From the NCBI GenBank assembly GCA_034925905.1, contig JAYFRL010000020.1, forward strand, positions 1 to 64,000: a stretch of DNA of 64,000 nucleotides, written 5' to 3'. This DNA comes from JAYFRL01 sp034925905. GTDB lineage: Bacteria > Bacillota > Clostridia > Lachnospirales > Anaerotignaceae. Shown piece by piece: positions 1 through 6,753 of this stretch. Position 1 is the first letter of the stretch. Each line of letters opens with the position of its first letter. Under the pieces are notes generated by a model. That model had not been told where the DNA came from and ran no database searches. It saw only the letters and a list, made by a program, of their open reading frames with translations. Made by a program: the position numbers and the translations under genes.

Positions 1-9
1 ATTGGACTA

Positions 10-75
10 CCTCCATTTGTTTTTAATTTGTGCGGTTGGGGAACCTCACCTATTATATCAAATGGAGGCCTTTTT
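10..75 (+). ncRNA. Unassigned structured RNA element or 3' end of an RNA, with terminator-like tail
   Basis: Positions 10-19 and 59-68 form a perfect 10-bp stem (CCTCCATTTG with CAAATGGAGG). Inside it, 30-49 folds as a second hairpin: GTG/CAC and GGTT/AACC around a GGGG loop with one mismatch. A run of T follows the outer stem at 71-75, so the reading direction is probably plus. The nested stem, internal loop and apical hairpin look more like a small structured RNA or the 3' end of one than a plain terminator. I could not match it to a named riboswitch or ncRNA class from memory, and the upstream part lies outside the window. Confidence 0.35.
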
Positions 76-100
76 CTGTTCATCGCTAAAGCTCTTTGGA

Positions 101-121
101 ACTACCGGCATAGCCGGTAGT
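101..121. repeat. Perfect 9-bp hairpin palindrome
   Basis: A 9-bp perfect inverted repeat with a 3-base ATA loop sits between the left-edge element and the terminator of the efp operon. It has no T-run of its own. It could be an extra RNA hairpin at the end of a plus-strand transcript or a protein site; nothing in the sequence decides this. Confidence 0.4.
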
Positions 122-133
122 ATTCATTATACA

Positions 134-172
134 AATAAAAAAGCGTAGCCGTTTGGCTGCGCTTTATTTTTC
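134..172. terminator. Bidirectional intrinsic terminator after the efp/zinc-ribbon operon
   Basis: An 11-bp stem (140-150 with 155-165, one G-T pair) has a GTTT loop, with an A-run on the left and a T-run on the right. It can therefore end transcripts from either side. On the minus strand it lies just after the stop of the zinc-ribbon gene at 180. Confidence 0.8.
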
Positions 173-179
173 ATTCTTT

Positions 180-530
180 TTAAAAATCAGAAAACAGATC
201 ATCCGGAAGAACAGGCATCCTGTTTCCACATTTAGGACAATTTATTTCAAAATCATCCACCATATCCTCGGTAATATCTATTTCTTCCTCACAAAATGGG
301 CAAACAACCGTATAGCTGAAATCCGGTTCTTCTTTGTTTTCCTCCAAGTCTTCATTGATCCCGCTTGAAATCGATGAAACCTTTGGTTTTTCAAGCGCTT
401 TAAGCCTGTCATATATATCGTCAAGAACATCTATCATGCTTAAAAAAAGCCTTCCTTCGTCTGAAGCCTCATTAAACCTGCTTTTTGAGAGCTCTTTAAG
501 CTTTTCTATTTTTTCAAAAATCGGATCCAT
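180..530 (-). CDS. Small zinc-ribbon protein (CD1247-like)
   Basis: This 116-residue protein has a helical acidic N-terminal half (about residues 1-60), a Glu/Asp-rich linker, and a C-terminal zinc ribbon with two CxxC knuckles (CPFC and CPKC) separated by about 20 residues. The ribbon is expected to bind one Zn. An ATG preceded by GGAGG at normal spacing fixes the start, 15 bases after the efp stop, so it is the last gene of an efp operon. Similar proteins occur beside efp in Clostridia, as I recall. Their molecular role is not established, and the acidic ribbon protein might contact RNA polymerase or the ribosome, but that is speculation. Confidence 0.75.
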   Translation of the reverse strand: MDPIFEKIEKLKELSKSRFNEASDEGRLFLSMIDVLDDIYDRLKALEKPKVSSISSGINEDLEENKEEPDFSYTVVCPFCEEEIDITEDMVDDFEINCPKCGNRMPVLPDDLFSDF

Positions 531-545
531 ATAAAGCCTCCAAAA

Positions 546-1103
546 TCAAGCTCTGCCCAAATATTCGCCTGTACGCGTATCAATTCTGATTTTTTCGTTT
601 TGGTTTATGAAAAGAGGAACATAAACAATTGCTCCCGTTTCAACGATAGCAGGCTTTGTTGCTCCCTGTGCAGTGTTCCCTGCAAAGCCGGGTTCTGTTT
701 CCATTATTTCGAGCTCAACAAAAAGCGGAGGTTCAATGCCAAAAACAACGCCTTCATATGAAAGGATTTTAACCATATCGTTTTCTTTAACAAACTTAAG
801 CGTATCTCCTATGTCGCTTTCGTTTACTGCAATCTGCTCAAAATTTTCTGTATTCATAAAATGATAAAGTTCACCATCGTTATACAAATACTGCATATCA
901 AGCCTGTCTATATGAGCTCTGGGCATTTTCTCCGTAGGTCTGAAAGTTCTTTCAACAACGCTTCCTGTTTTAAGGTTTTTAATCTTTGTGCGTACAAAAG
1001 CTGCGCCTTTCCCCGGCTTAACATGCTGAAATTCCAAAACTATAAATATATCGCCTTCATATTCTATTGTTACGCCGTTTCTAAACTCACCTGCAGAAAT
1101 CAT
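546..1103 (-). CDS. efp: Elongation factor P
   Basis: The 185-residue length is normal for bacterial EF-P, which enters the ribosomal E site and relieves stalling at consecutive prolines. The N-terminal KOW-like domain carries the loop KPGKGAAF with Lys32 at its tip, the residue modified in some bacteria. Two OB domains follow, ending in the usual RTGEYLGRA-like tail. The start ATG has AAGGAGG about 9 bases upstream. No lysylation (EpmA/EpmB) or rhamnosylation genes are nearby, so the modification state of Lys32 cannot be told. A sigma-A-like promoter lies 40-70 bases upstream, and the zinc-ribbon gene follows in the same transcript. Confidence 0.97.
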   Translation of the reverse strand: MISAGEFRNGVTIEYEGDIFIVLEFQHVKPGKGAAFVRTKIKNLKTGSVVERTFRPTEKMPRAHIDRLDMQYLYNDGELYHFMNTENFEQIAVNESDIGDTLKFVKENDMVKILSYEGVVFGIEPPLFVELEIMETEPGFAGNTAQGATKPAIVETGAIVYVPLFINQNEKIRIDTRTGEYLGRA

Positions 1104-1142
1104 CTAAAAATCCTCCTTAATATATAAAACCGCATCTTTTTT

Positions 1143-1171
1143 ATTTTAATTTATATAACAATATTTTTCAA
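1143..1171 (-). promoter_or_regulatory. Probable sigma-A promoter of efp
   Basis: On the minus strand there is TTGAAA (1166-1171), a 17-base spacer and TAAAAT (1143-1148), in the AT-rich gap between aroQ and efp. It fits an efp transcript starting about 30 bases before the ribosome binding site. Confidence 0.4.
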
Positions 1172-1198
1172 TATTTTTAACTGTATTTAGTCATATTT

Positions 1199-1651
1199 TT
1201 ATTGTTTTTTTGATTTAAAAAAGCAATCTAAAGCCAAAAGGCCCAAAATATAGCTGTCTGTTCCAAAGCCGCAAAGCTGCCCTAAGCATGACGGAGCTAT
1301 AACGGAGGTATGTCTGAAGGCTTCCCTTTTATGAAGGTTTGACATATGTACCTCCACAACGGGTATAGGTGATATTGAAGAAACGGCATCCCTTAATGCA
1401 TAGCTGTAATGCGCAAAAGCTCCGGGATTAAAAACTATCCCGTCATATTTCTCGAAAAAAAGCGACTGCATTTTATCTATTATTTCTCCTTCGGAGTTGG
1501 ACTGGAAAAAGCTTATTTCAAAACCCAGCTCTCCTGCTTTGGCGCTTAAAATCTTATTTATGTCGTTTAGAGTTTCATATCCGTAAACTTCGGGCTCTCT
1601 TATGCCTGTAAAGTTTAAATTCACTCCGTTTATAACGCATACCTTTTTCAT
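1199..1651 (-). CDS. aroQ: 3-dehydroquinate dehydratase, type II
   Basis: This 150-residue enzyme converts 3-dehydroquinate to 3-dehydroshikimate (third step of the shikimate pathway) and normally works as a dodecamer. Type II signatures are clear: NGVNLN at the start, REPEVYG with catalytic Tyr23, FNPGAF with Asn75, and EVHMSN with His102. An in-frame start 36 bases upstream exists but lies inside the preceding gene; ATG at 1651 has GGGGGA at good spacing and begins with the standard MKKV...NGVNLN. It starts 2 bases after the stop of the aroE-aroK gene, so the two are probably translationally coupled. Confidence 0.95.
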   Translation of the reverse strand: MKKVCVINGVNLNFTGIREPEVYGYETLNDINKILSAKAGELGFEISFFQSNSEGEIIDKMQSLFFEKYDGIVFNPGAFAHYSYALRDAVSSISPIPVVEVHMSNLHKREAFRHTSVIAPSCLGQLCGFGTDSYILGLLALDCFFKSKKQ

Positions 1652-1653
1652 TT

Positions 1654-3018
1654 TTATTCCCCCGTCTGGTCTATTATAGAACGGCATATTTCTTCTATGC
1701 TTTTAAAAGAAACTTCAATCTTAATATTGCTGAAATCTTCATAAAGCGCTTCCCTTTCGGAAAGAAGCTTTGAAATCTTTAAAAATTTATCTTTACCTGA
1801 AAGAAGCGGCCGCGTATTGTCATTTTTAACATTTTTCGCTATATGCTCCGGCGAAGCTTTTAAATATATAACCTTGCCTATTGAAGAAAGTATTTTTTTG
1901 TTTTCCGGCTTTTTAACTATACCTCCGCCTGTGGATATAACAGCGTCTTTCGTGCCTAAAAGCCCTTTTAGCGTTTCTGTTTCAATTTCCCTGAAATATT
2001 CTTCGCCCTTTTTTTTAAATATTTGCTTTATTTGACCTTCTTTTGATTCTATAATTTCATCAGTATCCAAAAAGCGGAGCCCAAGAAGCCTTGCAAGGCT
2101 TTTTCCAATAATTGTTTTCCCGCTTCCCATGAAGCCTATAAGCACTATATTGTTTGAAAGACTCCCTGCAAGCGCGTTTCTTATATCTATTGCCGTTTCA
2201 TCGTCTATTTTCATATCATGCCATATTTCGTAAGAGGCTATTCCCTGGAAAACAAGCATATCAAAGCCGTTTACCGTTTTCGCTCCGGCTTTTTTTGCAT
2301 CTTTCAAAAACCGGGTTTCCCATGGTGAATATATTATATCCATAACAAACATGCCCTGCTTAAAAAATGAAATGTCTAAAACAGGGCTTTGGTCCTCAGA
2401 ACCTTTCATACCCAAAGAAGTTGTCTGGATTACAATATCAATTTCGTCCTCAGGCAACTCGCTAAGTGGGATAACGCTAGGTTTAAGCGGATAATATAAG
2501 CTTATTAAGCGGCAGATTTCTTCTGCTTTTTCAAAAGTCCTGTTTGCAATAATAAGCTTTGCCGCATTGCCGGATGCGGCAAAAAAGGCGGCTGAGGCCG
2601 CTGCTCCTCCCGCACCCAATATTAAAACATTTTTACCCTTAACATCTGCTCCGTTTGCTTCAAAGGCTCTTTTTATGCCTATAACATCGGTATTATATCC
2701 TTTGTAGCCTTTTTCGGTGTATTTAAGAGTGTTCACCGCTCCTATTTTAGATGAAATATCATCCGCTTCGGATATATATTTCATAACCTCCTGTTTATAA
2801 GGCACAGTTACGTTAAAGCCTTTTATATTAAGTGCATATCCGCCTAAAACAGCTTCCTCAAGCCTACCCTTGGCAACTGCAAAAGGCACATAAACCGAGG
2901 GTTTGTTAAACTCAAAGCTTATAGTATTAATAAGCTTTGGCGAAAGCGAATATGAAACCTCTTTGCCTATAAGCCCAAAAACCTCACTTTTACCGCTTAC
3001 AAAATCAAATGCCTGCAT
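1654..3018 (-). CDS. aroE-aroK: Fused shikimate dehydrogenase and shikimate kinase
   Basis: A single 454-residue chain joins two shikimate-pathway enzymes. Residues 1 to about 285 are shikimate dehydrogenase: SYSLSP at 22-27, NVTVPYK with catalytic Lys75, NTD with Asp111, and the NADP-binding GAGGAA at 135-140. Residues about 290-454 are shikimate kinase: P-loop GFMGSGKT at 295-302, DTDEII, the substrate-binding STGGGIV, and the RPLL lid region. Consecutive steps (dehydroshikimate to shikimate to shikimate-3-phosphate) are thus fused. An ATG at 3018 with GGTGG upstream is preferred over a GTG at 3030. It overlaps the end of yqeG by 14 bases, and aroQ follows 2 bases after. Confidence 0.93.
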   Translation of the reverse strand: MQAFDFVSGKSEVFGLIGKEVSYSLSPKLINTISFEFNKPSVYVPFAVAKGRLEEAVLGGYALNIKGFNVTVPYKQEVMKYISEADDISSKIGAVNTLKYTEKGYKGYNTDVIGIKRAFEANGADVKGKNVLILGAGGAAASAAFFAASGNAAKLIIANRTFEKAEEICRLISLYYPLKPSVIPLSELPEDEIDIVIQTTSLGMKGSEDQSPVLDISFFKQGMFVMDIIYSPWETRFLKDAKKAGAKTVNGFDMLVFQGIASYEIWHDMKIDDETAIDIRNALAGSLSNNIVLIGFMGSGKTIIGKSLARLLGLRFLDTDEIIESKEGQIKQIFKKKGEEYFREIETETLKGLLGTKDAVISTGGGIVKKPENKKILSSIGKVIYLKASPEHIAKNVKNDNTRPLLSGKDKFLKISKLLSEREALYEDFSNIKIEVSFKSIEEICRSIIDQTGE

Positions 3019-3520
3019 TTTTGCCACCACGCTTTAAATATTCTTTAACAACAAGGCTTTCTGCCCCGCGTTTTATCCATGTTACAAACTGATCCCTTTT
3101 ACACATCGGCTTTGTTAAAACGGAATACATTTTCAAGCGTTTGCCACAGAAAACATCGGTAAAAACCTGGTCTCCTATTATGGCTGCCTCATTTGCGGGC
3201 ACACCTGTTTCATCCAAAAATGCTCTTATCCTTTTTATTCCGGGTTTACCAGCCCTGTATATCGTTTTAGCCTTAAGCTTTTCGTTGAATTTATCAACCC
3301 TGCCCCTGCTGTTGTTTGAAACAAGGCAACACATAAAGCCCTCTCTTTTTAAAAGCCCAATAAAATCTACCGTTTCCTGCCCGGGAGAATCTTCGTCAAA
3401 AGGCGCAAGGGTATTGTCTATATCAAATATAAGGAGCTTTATATTCATAGCCTTAAGGCTTTCAACAGGAAGCTCCTTAACAGAATCAATGTATATATCC
3501 GGAAAAAATCTGCTTAACAT
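3005..3520 (-). CDS. yqeG: YqeG family HAD IIIA-type phosphatase
   Basis: This 171-residue HAD-superfamily protein has motif I FDIDNTL (nucleophile Asp), motif II SNNS, a Lys-Pro-Gly motif III and motif IV GDQVFTD. That set is typical of the YqeG/PGP phosphatase family, which in other organisms dephosphorylates phosphatidylglycerophosphate or has unknown substrates. It is the first gene of the yqeG-aroEK-aroQ transcript; AGAGGTG precedes the ATG. The linkage to aro genes recurs in Firmicutes in my memory, but no functional tie to shikimate metabolism is evident. Confidence 0.88.
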   Translation of the reverse strand: MLSRFFPDIYIDSVKELPVESLKAMNIKLLIFDIDNTLAPFDEDSPGQETVDFIGLLKREGFMCCLVSNNSRGRVDKFNEKLKAKTIYRAGKPGIKRIRAFLDETGVPANEAAIIGDQVFTDVFCGKRLKMYSVLTKPMCKRDQFVTWIKRGAESLVVKEYLKRGGKNAGI

Positions 3521-3550
3521 AAAACACCTCTGCTGCTATAATATTTAAGT

Positions 3551-3579
3551 ATTATACCAATTTTGATGTTTGTTGTAAA
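3551..3579 (-). promoter_or_regulatory. Probable sigma-A promoter of yqeG-aroEK-aroQ
   Basis: On the minus strand: TTTACA (3574-3579), a 17-base spacer, and a perfect TATAAT (3551-3556), 30 bases ahead of the yqeG ribosome binding site. Confidence 0.55.
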
Positions 3580-3591
3580 GCTTGTCAAAAA

Positions 3592-4980
3592 TCATCTTCC
3601 GGCAAGTATTTTATCGGCAACATAAAGCCCGTTTGCCGCAGCTTGGGAAAGCGACCGCGTAAACCCTGCTCCGTCGCCCGTAGCATATATATTCTGGCAG
3701 CCGTCTATCATAAAATCAGTTGTTTTTGGTCTTGCCGAATAATATTTGCATTCTATTCCATAGAGAAGAGTATCATAATTTGCAGTTCCCGGCGCGACCT
3801 TATCAAAGGCCTCTATTGTCTCTAAAATATTATCAAGCTGGCGTTTGGGCAGGCAAAGGCTTAAATCTCCGGCAACGGCTTTCATTGTAGGTTTTGTGGT
3901 TGACTGGCGGAGCCGCTTTTCTTCCGTACGCCTGCCGGACTTTAAATCCCCCAGCCTTTGAATTAAAATGCCGCCTCCGCTTATAAGGTTTGCAAGGCTA
4001 GCCACATATCTTGCGTACTCTATAGGGCTCTTAAAAGGCTCAGTAAATCTTATTGTGGAGAGAAGCGCAAAGTTTGAATTTTCAGTTTTCTTTGCGGGAT
4101 CTCTGTATGAATGTCCGTTAACAGTTAAAATGCCATCCGTATTCTCGGTTACAACACTGCCTCTTTCATTAAAGCAGAACATTCTTGTTGTATCTCCGTA
4201 GCCTTTGCTCCTATACCATATCTTAGGCTCATATATTTTACTTGAAAAATGAGACCATATCATAGCCGGAAGCTCAACTCTAACGCCGATATCAACCTGG
4301 TTATTTGTAAGAGCTATGTTGTTTTTGGAGCACCATCTTGAAAAAAACCTGCTCCCCACCCTACCTACGGCAAATATTATGTTGTCTGCGGAAACTGTTA
4401 TTTCCTTATTTTTATCCTTAAGTATCATTACGGTGTTATTTTTTTTATTTACGTTTGTAACCATAGAATCCGTTAAGATATCTATCTTTTGGCTTAAATC
4501 TTCAATCATATTCCGCATTGTGTTAAAATTGCTATCCGTTCCCAGATGCTTAAGCTGAGCCTGACTCATATGAAGGTCATGCTGAAGGCAAAGGCGCTTA
4601 AGCTCGTCACTTGGCATAAAGCGCTCGTTTATTGCTCCATATTTAACCAAAACCTTGTCTGCCTGTTCTATATAATCAATAACGACTTCCTGAGATAAAA
4701 AATCAGTAAGCCATCCTCCATATTCCGTTGATATAACATATTTGCCGTCTGAAAAAGCACCTGCGCCTGCCATTCCTTCCATAATAGCGCATGAAGGACA
4801 TTTTATGCAGCTTTCTGTTTTTTTGGCAATTATCGGGCATATTCTTTTATCTATCTCATGTCCTTTTTCAATTAAAATTATGCTTATTCCGGAGTCTTTC
4901 TCCGTAAGCCTGTATGCCGCCATAAGACCGCTTATTCCGCCGCCTATAATAGCAACATCATATTTATTCTTAAGTTCCAT
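3592..4980 (-). CDS. COG2509-type FAD-dependent dehydrogenase
   Basis: A 462-residue flavoprotein. The N-terminal dinucleotide-binding motif GGGISG is at 13-18 and ends at Glu38, as expected for FAD. Next comes a Cys cluster (Cys48, Cys58, Cys61, Cys64) followed by a Gly-rich GMAGAGAFSDGK stretch. Near the C-terminus, YATGDGAGFTRSLSQAA is the second FAD contact found in this family. These are uncharacterised NAD(P)/FAD oxidoreductases common in anaerobic Firmicutes; substrate unknown. The Cys set could hold an iron-sulfur cluster or be redox-active. The ATG at 4980, with GGAGG 8 bases upstream, is preferred over an in-frame upstream start that would include the ribosome binding site. It appears monocistronic. 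Confidence 0.82.
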   Translation of the reverse strand: MELKNKYDVAIIGGGISGLMAAYRLTEKDSGISIILIEKGHEIDKRICPIIAKKTESCIKCPSCAIMEGMAGAGAFSDGKYVISTEYGGWLTDFLSQEVVIDYIEQADKVLVKYGAINERFMPSDELKRLCLQHDLHMSQAQLKHLGTDSNFNTMRNMIEDLSQKIDILTDSMVTNVNKKNNTVMILKDKNKEITVSADNIIFAVGRVGSRFFSRWCSKNNIALTNNQVDIGVRVELPAMIWSHFSSKIYEPKIWYRSKGYGDTTRMFCFNERGSVVTENTDGILTVNGHSYRDPAKKTENSNFALLSTIRFTEPFKSPIEYARYVASLANLISGGGILIQRLGDLKSGRRTEEKRLRQSTTKPTMKAVAGDLSLCLPKRQLDNILETIEAFDKVAPGTANYDTLLYGIECKYYSARPKTTDFMIDGCQNIYATGDGAGFTRSLSQAAANGLYVADKILAGR

Positions 4981-5013
4981 AATATACCTCCAAATTATTT
5001 TGGGTGACAAGTA

Positions 5014-5042
5014 ATTATATATTATGTCAACAAATATTTCAA
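5014..5042 (-). promoter_or_regulatory. Probable sigma-A promoter of the FAD dehydrogenase gene
   Basis: On the minus strand: TTGAAA (5037-5042), a 17-base spacer and TATAAT (5014-5019), placing a start about 30 bases before the coding ATG. Confidence 0.6.
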
Positions 5043-5106
5043 GTGCTTATGTAAACCGTTTCAATTCATAAACCCCCGGTTTGAAAGCATTTTTAGGGCT
5101 TATAAT

Positions 5107-5140
5107 TATAAAGCCGTATGCATATGCATACGGCTTTATA
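5107..5140. terminator. 34-base perfect palindrome, terminator-like
   Basis: A perfect inverted repeat centred on GCATATGC immediately follows the stop of the 56-residue gene at 5142 (minus strand). The tract after it is A/T-rich but lacks a clean T-run, so terminator strength is uncertain. It probably ends the TauE transcript. Confidence 0.55.
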
Positions 5141-5141
5141 A

Positions 5142-5312
5142 TTAACCCATGACTTTTTCGAGGCTTTCAAATTCTTCCTTGGATAAAAGTTTTAAAAGCT
5201 CTTTATATTGTATTACACTTAAACCTTCGGTTTGGGTGTATATATCAATTTTGTTTTTTATGTCCTCGGTTTTAAACTTTAATTTTAAATCTTCAAATTC
5301 CGATGCTTCCAT
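5142..5312 (-). CDS. Hypothetical 56-residue protein
   Basis: A short, charged, probably helical cytoplasmic protein (Met-Glu-Ala-Ser start, Lys/Glu-rich, no Cys, no membrane segment). AGGAGTG precedes its ATG at 5312 with good spacing, 10 bases after the stop of the second half-TauE gene, so it looks truly translated as the third gene of that operon. Part of it (GLSVIQYKELLKLL) faintly resembles the short motif of XkdX-like phage proteins, but the match is too weak to name it. Function unknown. Confidence 0.55.
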   Translation of the reverse strand: MEASEFEDLKLKFKTEDIKNKIDIYTQTEGLSVIQYKELLKLLSKEEFESLEKVMG

Positions 5313-5322
5313 ATTATCACTC

Positions 5323-5676
5323 CTATTCTTTTTTCTTGAATATTTCCATAATGCCCATAACGAGCAAAAATATGCCAAAAAGCTTCTTTAAGCTTTCAGA
5401 ATCTATTGCCGTTGCAATAAACGCACCTGCAAGAGCTCCGGCTATGCCCCAAAATATTATTGGCTTAACCGTTTTCATCTCTATGTTCCCGTCTTTTTTA
5501 TGCTTTATAAGCGCAACAACGGCAGTCGGTATAAAATATATTATATTTATGCTCTGCGCCTGCTGCTGGGTCATATCCCCAAAAAACATGAGTGCAGGTA
5601 TAAGTATTGTGCCTCCGCCTATGCCCATTCCGCTTATTATCCCGGATATAAATCCAGCTGCTCCTAAAATCATCAT
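5323..5676 (-). CDS. Half-size TauE/SafE permease, C-terminal half
   Basis: A 117-residue hydrophobic protein with about four membrane segments. It corresponds to one of the two homologous repeats of a TauE/SafE (DUF81) anion exporter, whose usual length is about 250 residues. It carries the Gly-rich repeat signature SGMGIGGGTILIPAL near the N-terminus and ends in a Lys-rich tail. Its ATG (5676-5674) overlaps the TGA of the upstream half (5675-5673) in an ATGA arrangement, so expression is probably coupled. A single-base frameshift in a once full-length gene is the alternative, but the matched lengths argue for two designed subunits. Substrate not predictable (sulfite, sulfonates or other organic anions in the family). 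Confidence 0.8.
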   Translation of the reverse strand: MMILGAAGFISGIISGMGIGGGTILIPALMFFGDMTQQQAQSINIIYFIPTAVVALIKHKKDGNIEMKTVKPIIFWGIAGALAGAFIATAIDSESLKKLFGIFLLVMGIMEIFKKKE

Positions 5677-6026
5677 TTTATCATATTCACCGCCGCAAAA
5701 ATCATAAATACGCCAAAAATAATATGAAGCCACCTGCCTGATATCTTAGATAAAAGCCTGGCTCCAATATATCCGCCGAATATTCCGCCTAAGGACACTA
5801 GCAAGGCTTCCTTCCAAAGTATATCAACCTTCCAGAAATATATGAAACCAGAAATAACCGAAAGAGGCAATATTATGGCTATTGCAGTGGCATGGGCTTT
5901 ATGTGCCTTTATATCAAGCAGGCGCTCCATAAAAGGGACGGCTATTGAGCCTCCTCCAGAGCCGAAAATACCATTTGCGAAGCCTATAACAATACCCAAA
6001 ACCGCAGTTTTTATTTTTTTGCCCAC
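5673..6026 (-). CDS. Half-size TauE/SafE permease, N-terminal half
   Basis: A 117-residue protein starting at GTG 6026, with GGGAG 7 bases upstream; the in-frame extension to 6203 has no ribosome binding site and crosses the terminator of nth. It has about four membrane segments with the DUF81 signature FANGIFGSGGGSIAVPF and a following His/Ala-rich helix. With the next gene it would make up a full TauE/SafE transporter as a heterodimer, one repeat per chain. Both chains have positive charges near the ends that could set membrane orientation. Likely role: export of a sulfur-containing or organic anion. Confidence 0.8.
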   Translation of the reverse strand: MGKKIKTAVLGIVIGFANGIFGSGGGSIAVPFMERLLDIKAHKAHATAIAIILPLSVISGFIYFWKVDILWKEALLVSLGGIFGGYIGARLLSKISGRWLHIIFGVFMIFAAVNMIK

Positions 6027-6070
6027 AACTTTTCTCCCTTTCTTTTTTTTAGTTATTTCCTGAAATACGC

Positions 6071-6102
6071 AAAAAAATACCGCCTTATAATTTATAAGGC
6101 GG
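6071..6102 (-). terminator. Intrinsic terminator of nth
   Basis: The stem CCGCCTTATAA/TTATAAGGCGG (6080-6102) is followed, on the minus strand, by a T-run (6071-6077). It lies between the nth stop (6109) and the start of the TauE genes (6026). Confidence 0.85.
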
Positions 6103-6108
6103 AAACAT

Positions 6109-6738
6109 TTATATTCTTTTGTTATATGTATCACAATAAGGAGACAAAAAACATTCTTTGCATTTCGGACGCCTTGCAATGCATATCTTACGCCCGTGTG
6201 CAATTATCTGGGTGTTATACCTTATCCAATGTTCCTTTGGCAAAACCTCCATAAGCTCAAATTCCATTTTGGCGGGGTCACCGCTTTTCGCAAAGCCTAA
6301 ATGCCTTGAAATCCTTTTTACATGCGTGTCCACAACTATGCTTGGTATATTATAAATGTTGCCCCGTATTACATTTGCCGTTTTTCTTCCAACGCCCGGA
6401 AGGCTTAGGAGAGATTCTATGTCACTGGGAACTTTGCCGCCAAAGTTCTCAAGCAGCAATCGGCAGCAAAGATTTATATTTTTTGCTTTGTTGTGATAAA
6501 ATCCCGTTTGGCGTACATCCTGCTCAAGCTCAGGAAGCGAAGCTTCCGCAAAATCTTTTACGCTCGTATACTTTTTAAAAAGGCTCTCTGTTACCATATT
6601 AACCCTTTCATCCGTGCATTGGGCGCTTAATATTGTAGCTATCAAAAGCTGCCAAGTGTTTTCATGGTTTAAATAACATTTAAGCGGGCCATAATTTTCA
6701 TCCAAAAGCCTCATTACTTCTTTAACCTTATCGTCCAT
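6109..6738 (-). CDS. nth: Endonuclease III (DNA glycosylase/AP lyase)
   Basis: A 209-residue base-excision-repair enzyme that removes oxidised pyrimidines and cuts the abasic site. The helix-hairpin-helix LPGVGRKTAN contains catalytic Lys119; Asp137 lies in VDTHVKR; the 4Fe-4S cluster ligands Cys186, 193, 196 and 202 follow the family spacing C-x6-C-x2-C-x5-C. ATG at 6738 with GGAGG upstream is chosen over an upstream TTG. It follows the radical SAM gene by 15 bases, so the two probably share a transcript that ends at the 6071-6102 terminator. Confidence 0.96.
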   Translation of the reverse strand: MDDKVKEVMRLLDENYGPLKCYLNHENTWQLLIATILSAQCTDERVNMVTESLFKKYTSVKDFAEASLPELEQDVRQTGFYHNKAKNINLCCRLLLENFGGKVPSDIESLLSLPGVGRKTANVIRGNIYNIPSIVVDTHVKRISRHLGFAKSGDPAKMEFELMEVLPKEHWIRYNTQIIAHGRKICIARRPKCKECFLSPYCDTYNKRI

Positions 6739-6753
6739 TTTAACCTCCAAAAG

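Noticed and set aside
3551..3588. A TTGACA-like -35 box (TGTCAA on the plus strand at about 3583-3588) paired with the TATAAT at 3551
   Set aside because: The spacing would be about 26 bases. The TTTACA box at 17 bases is a better partner.
5673..6203. A longer N-terminal half-TauE starting at 6203
   Set aside because: The extension runs through the nth terminator, lacks a ribosome binding site and adds non-membrane sequence unlike the family; GTG 6026 has a proper site.
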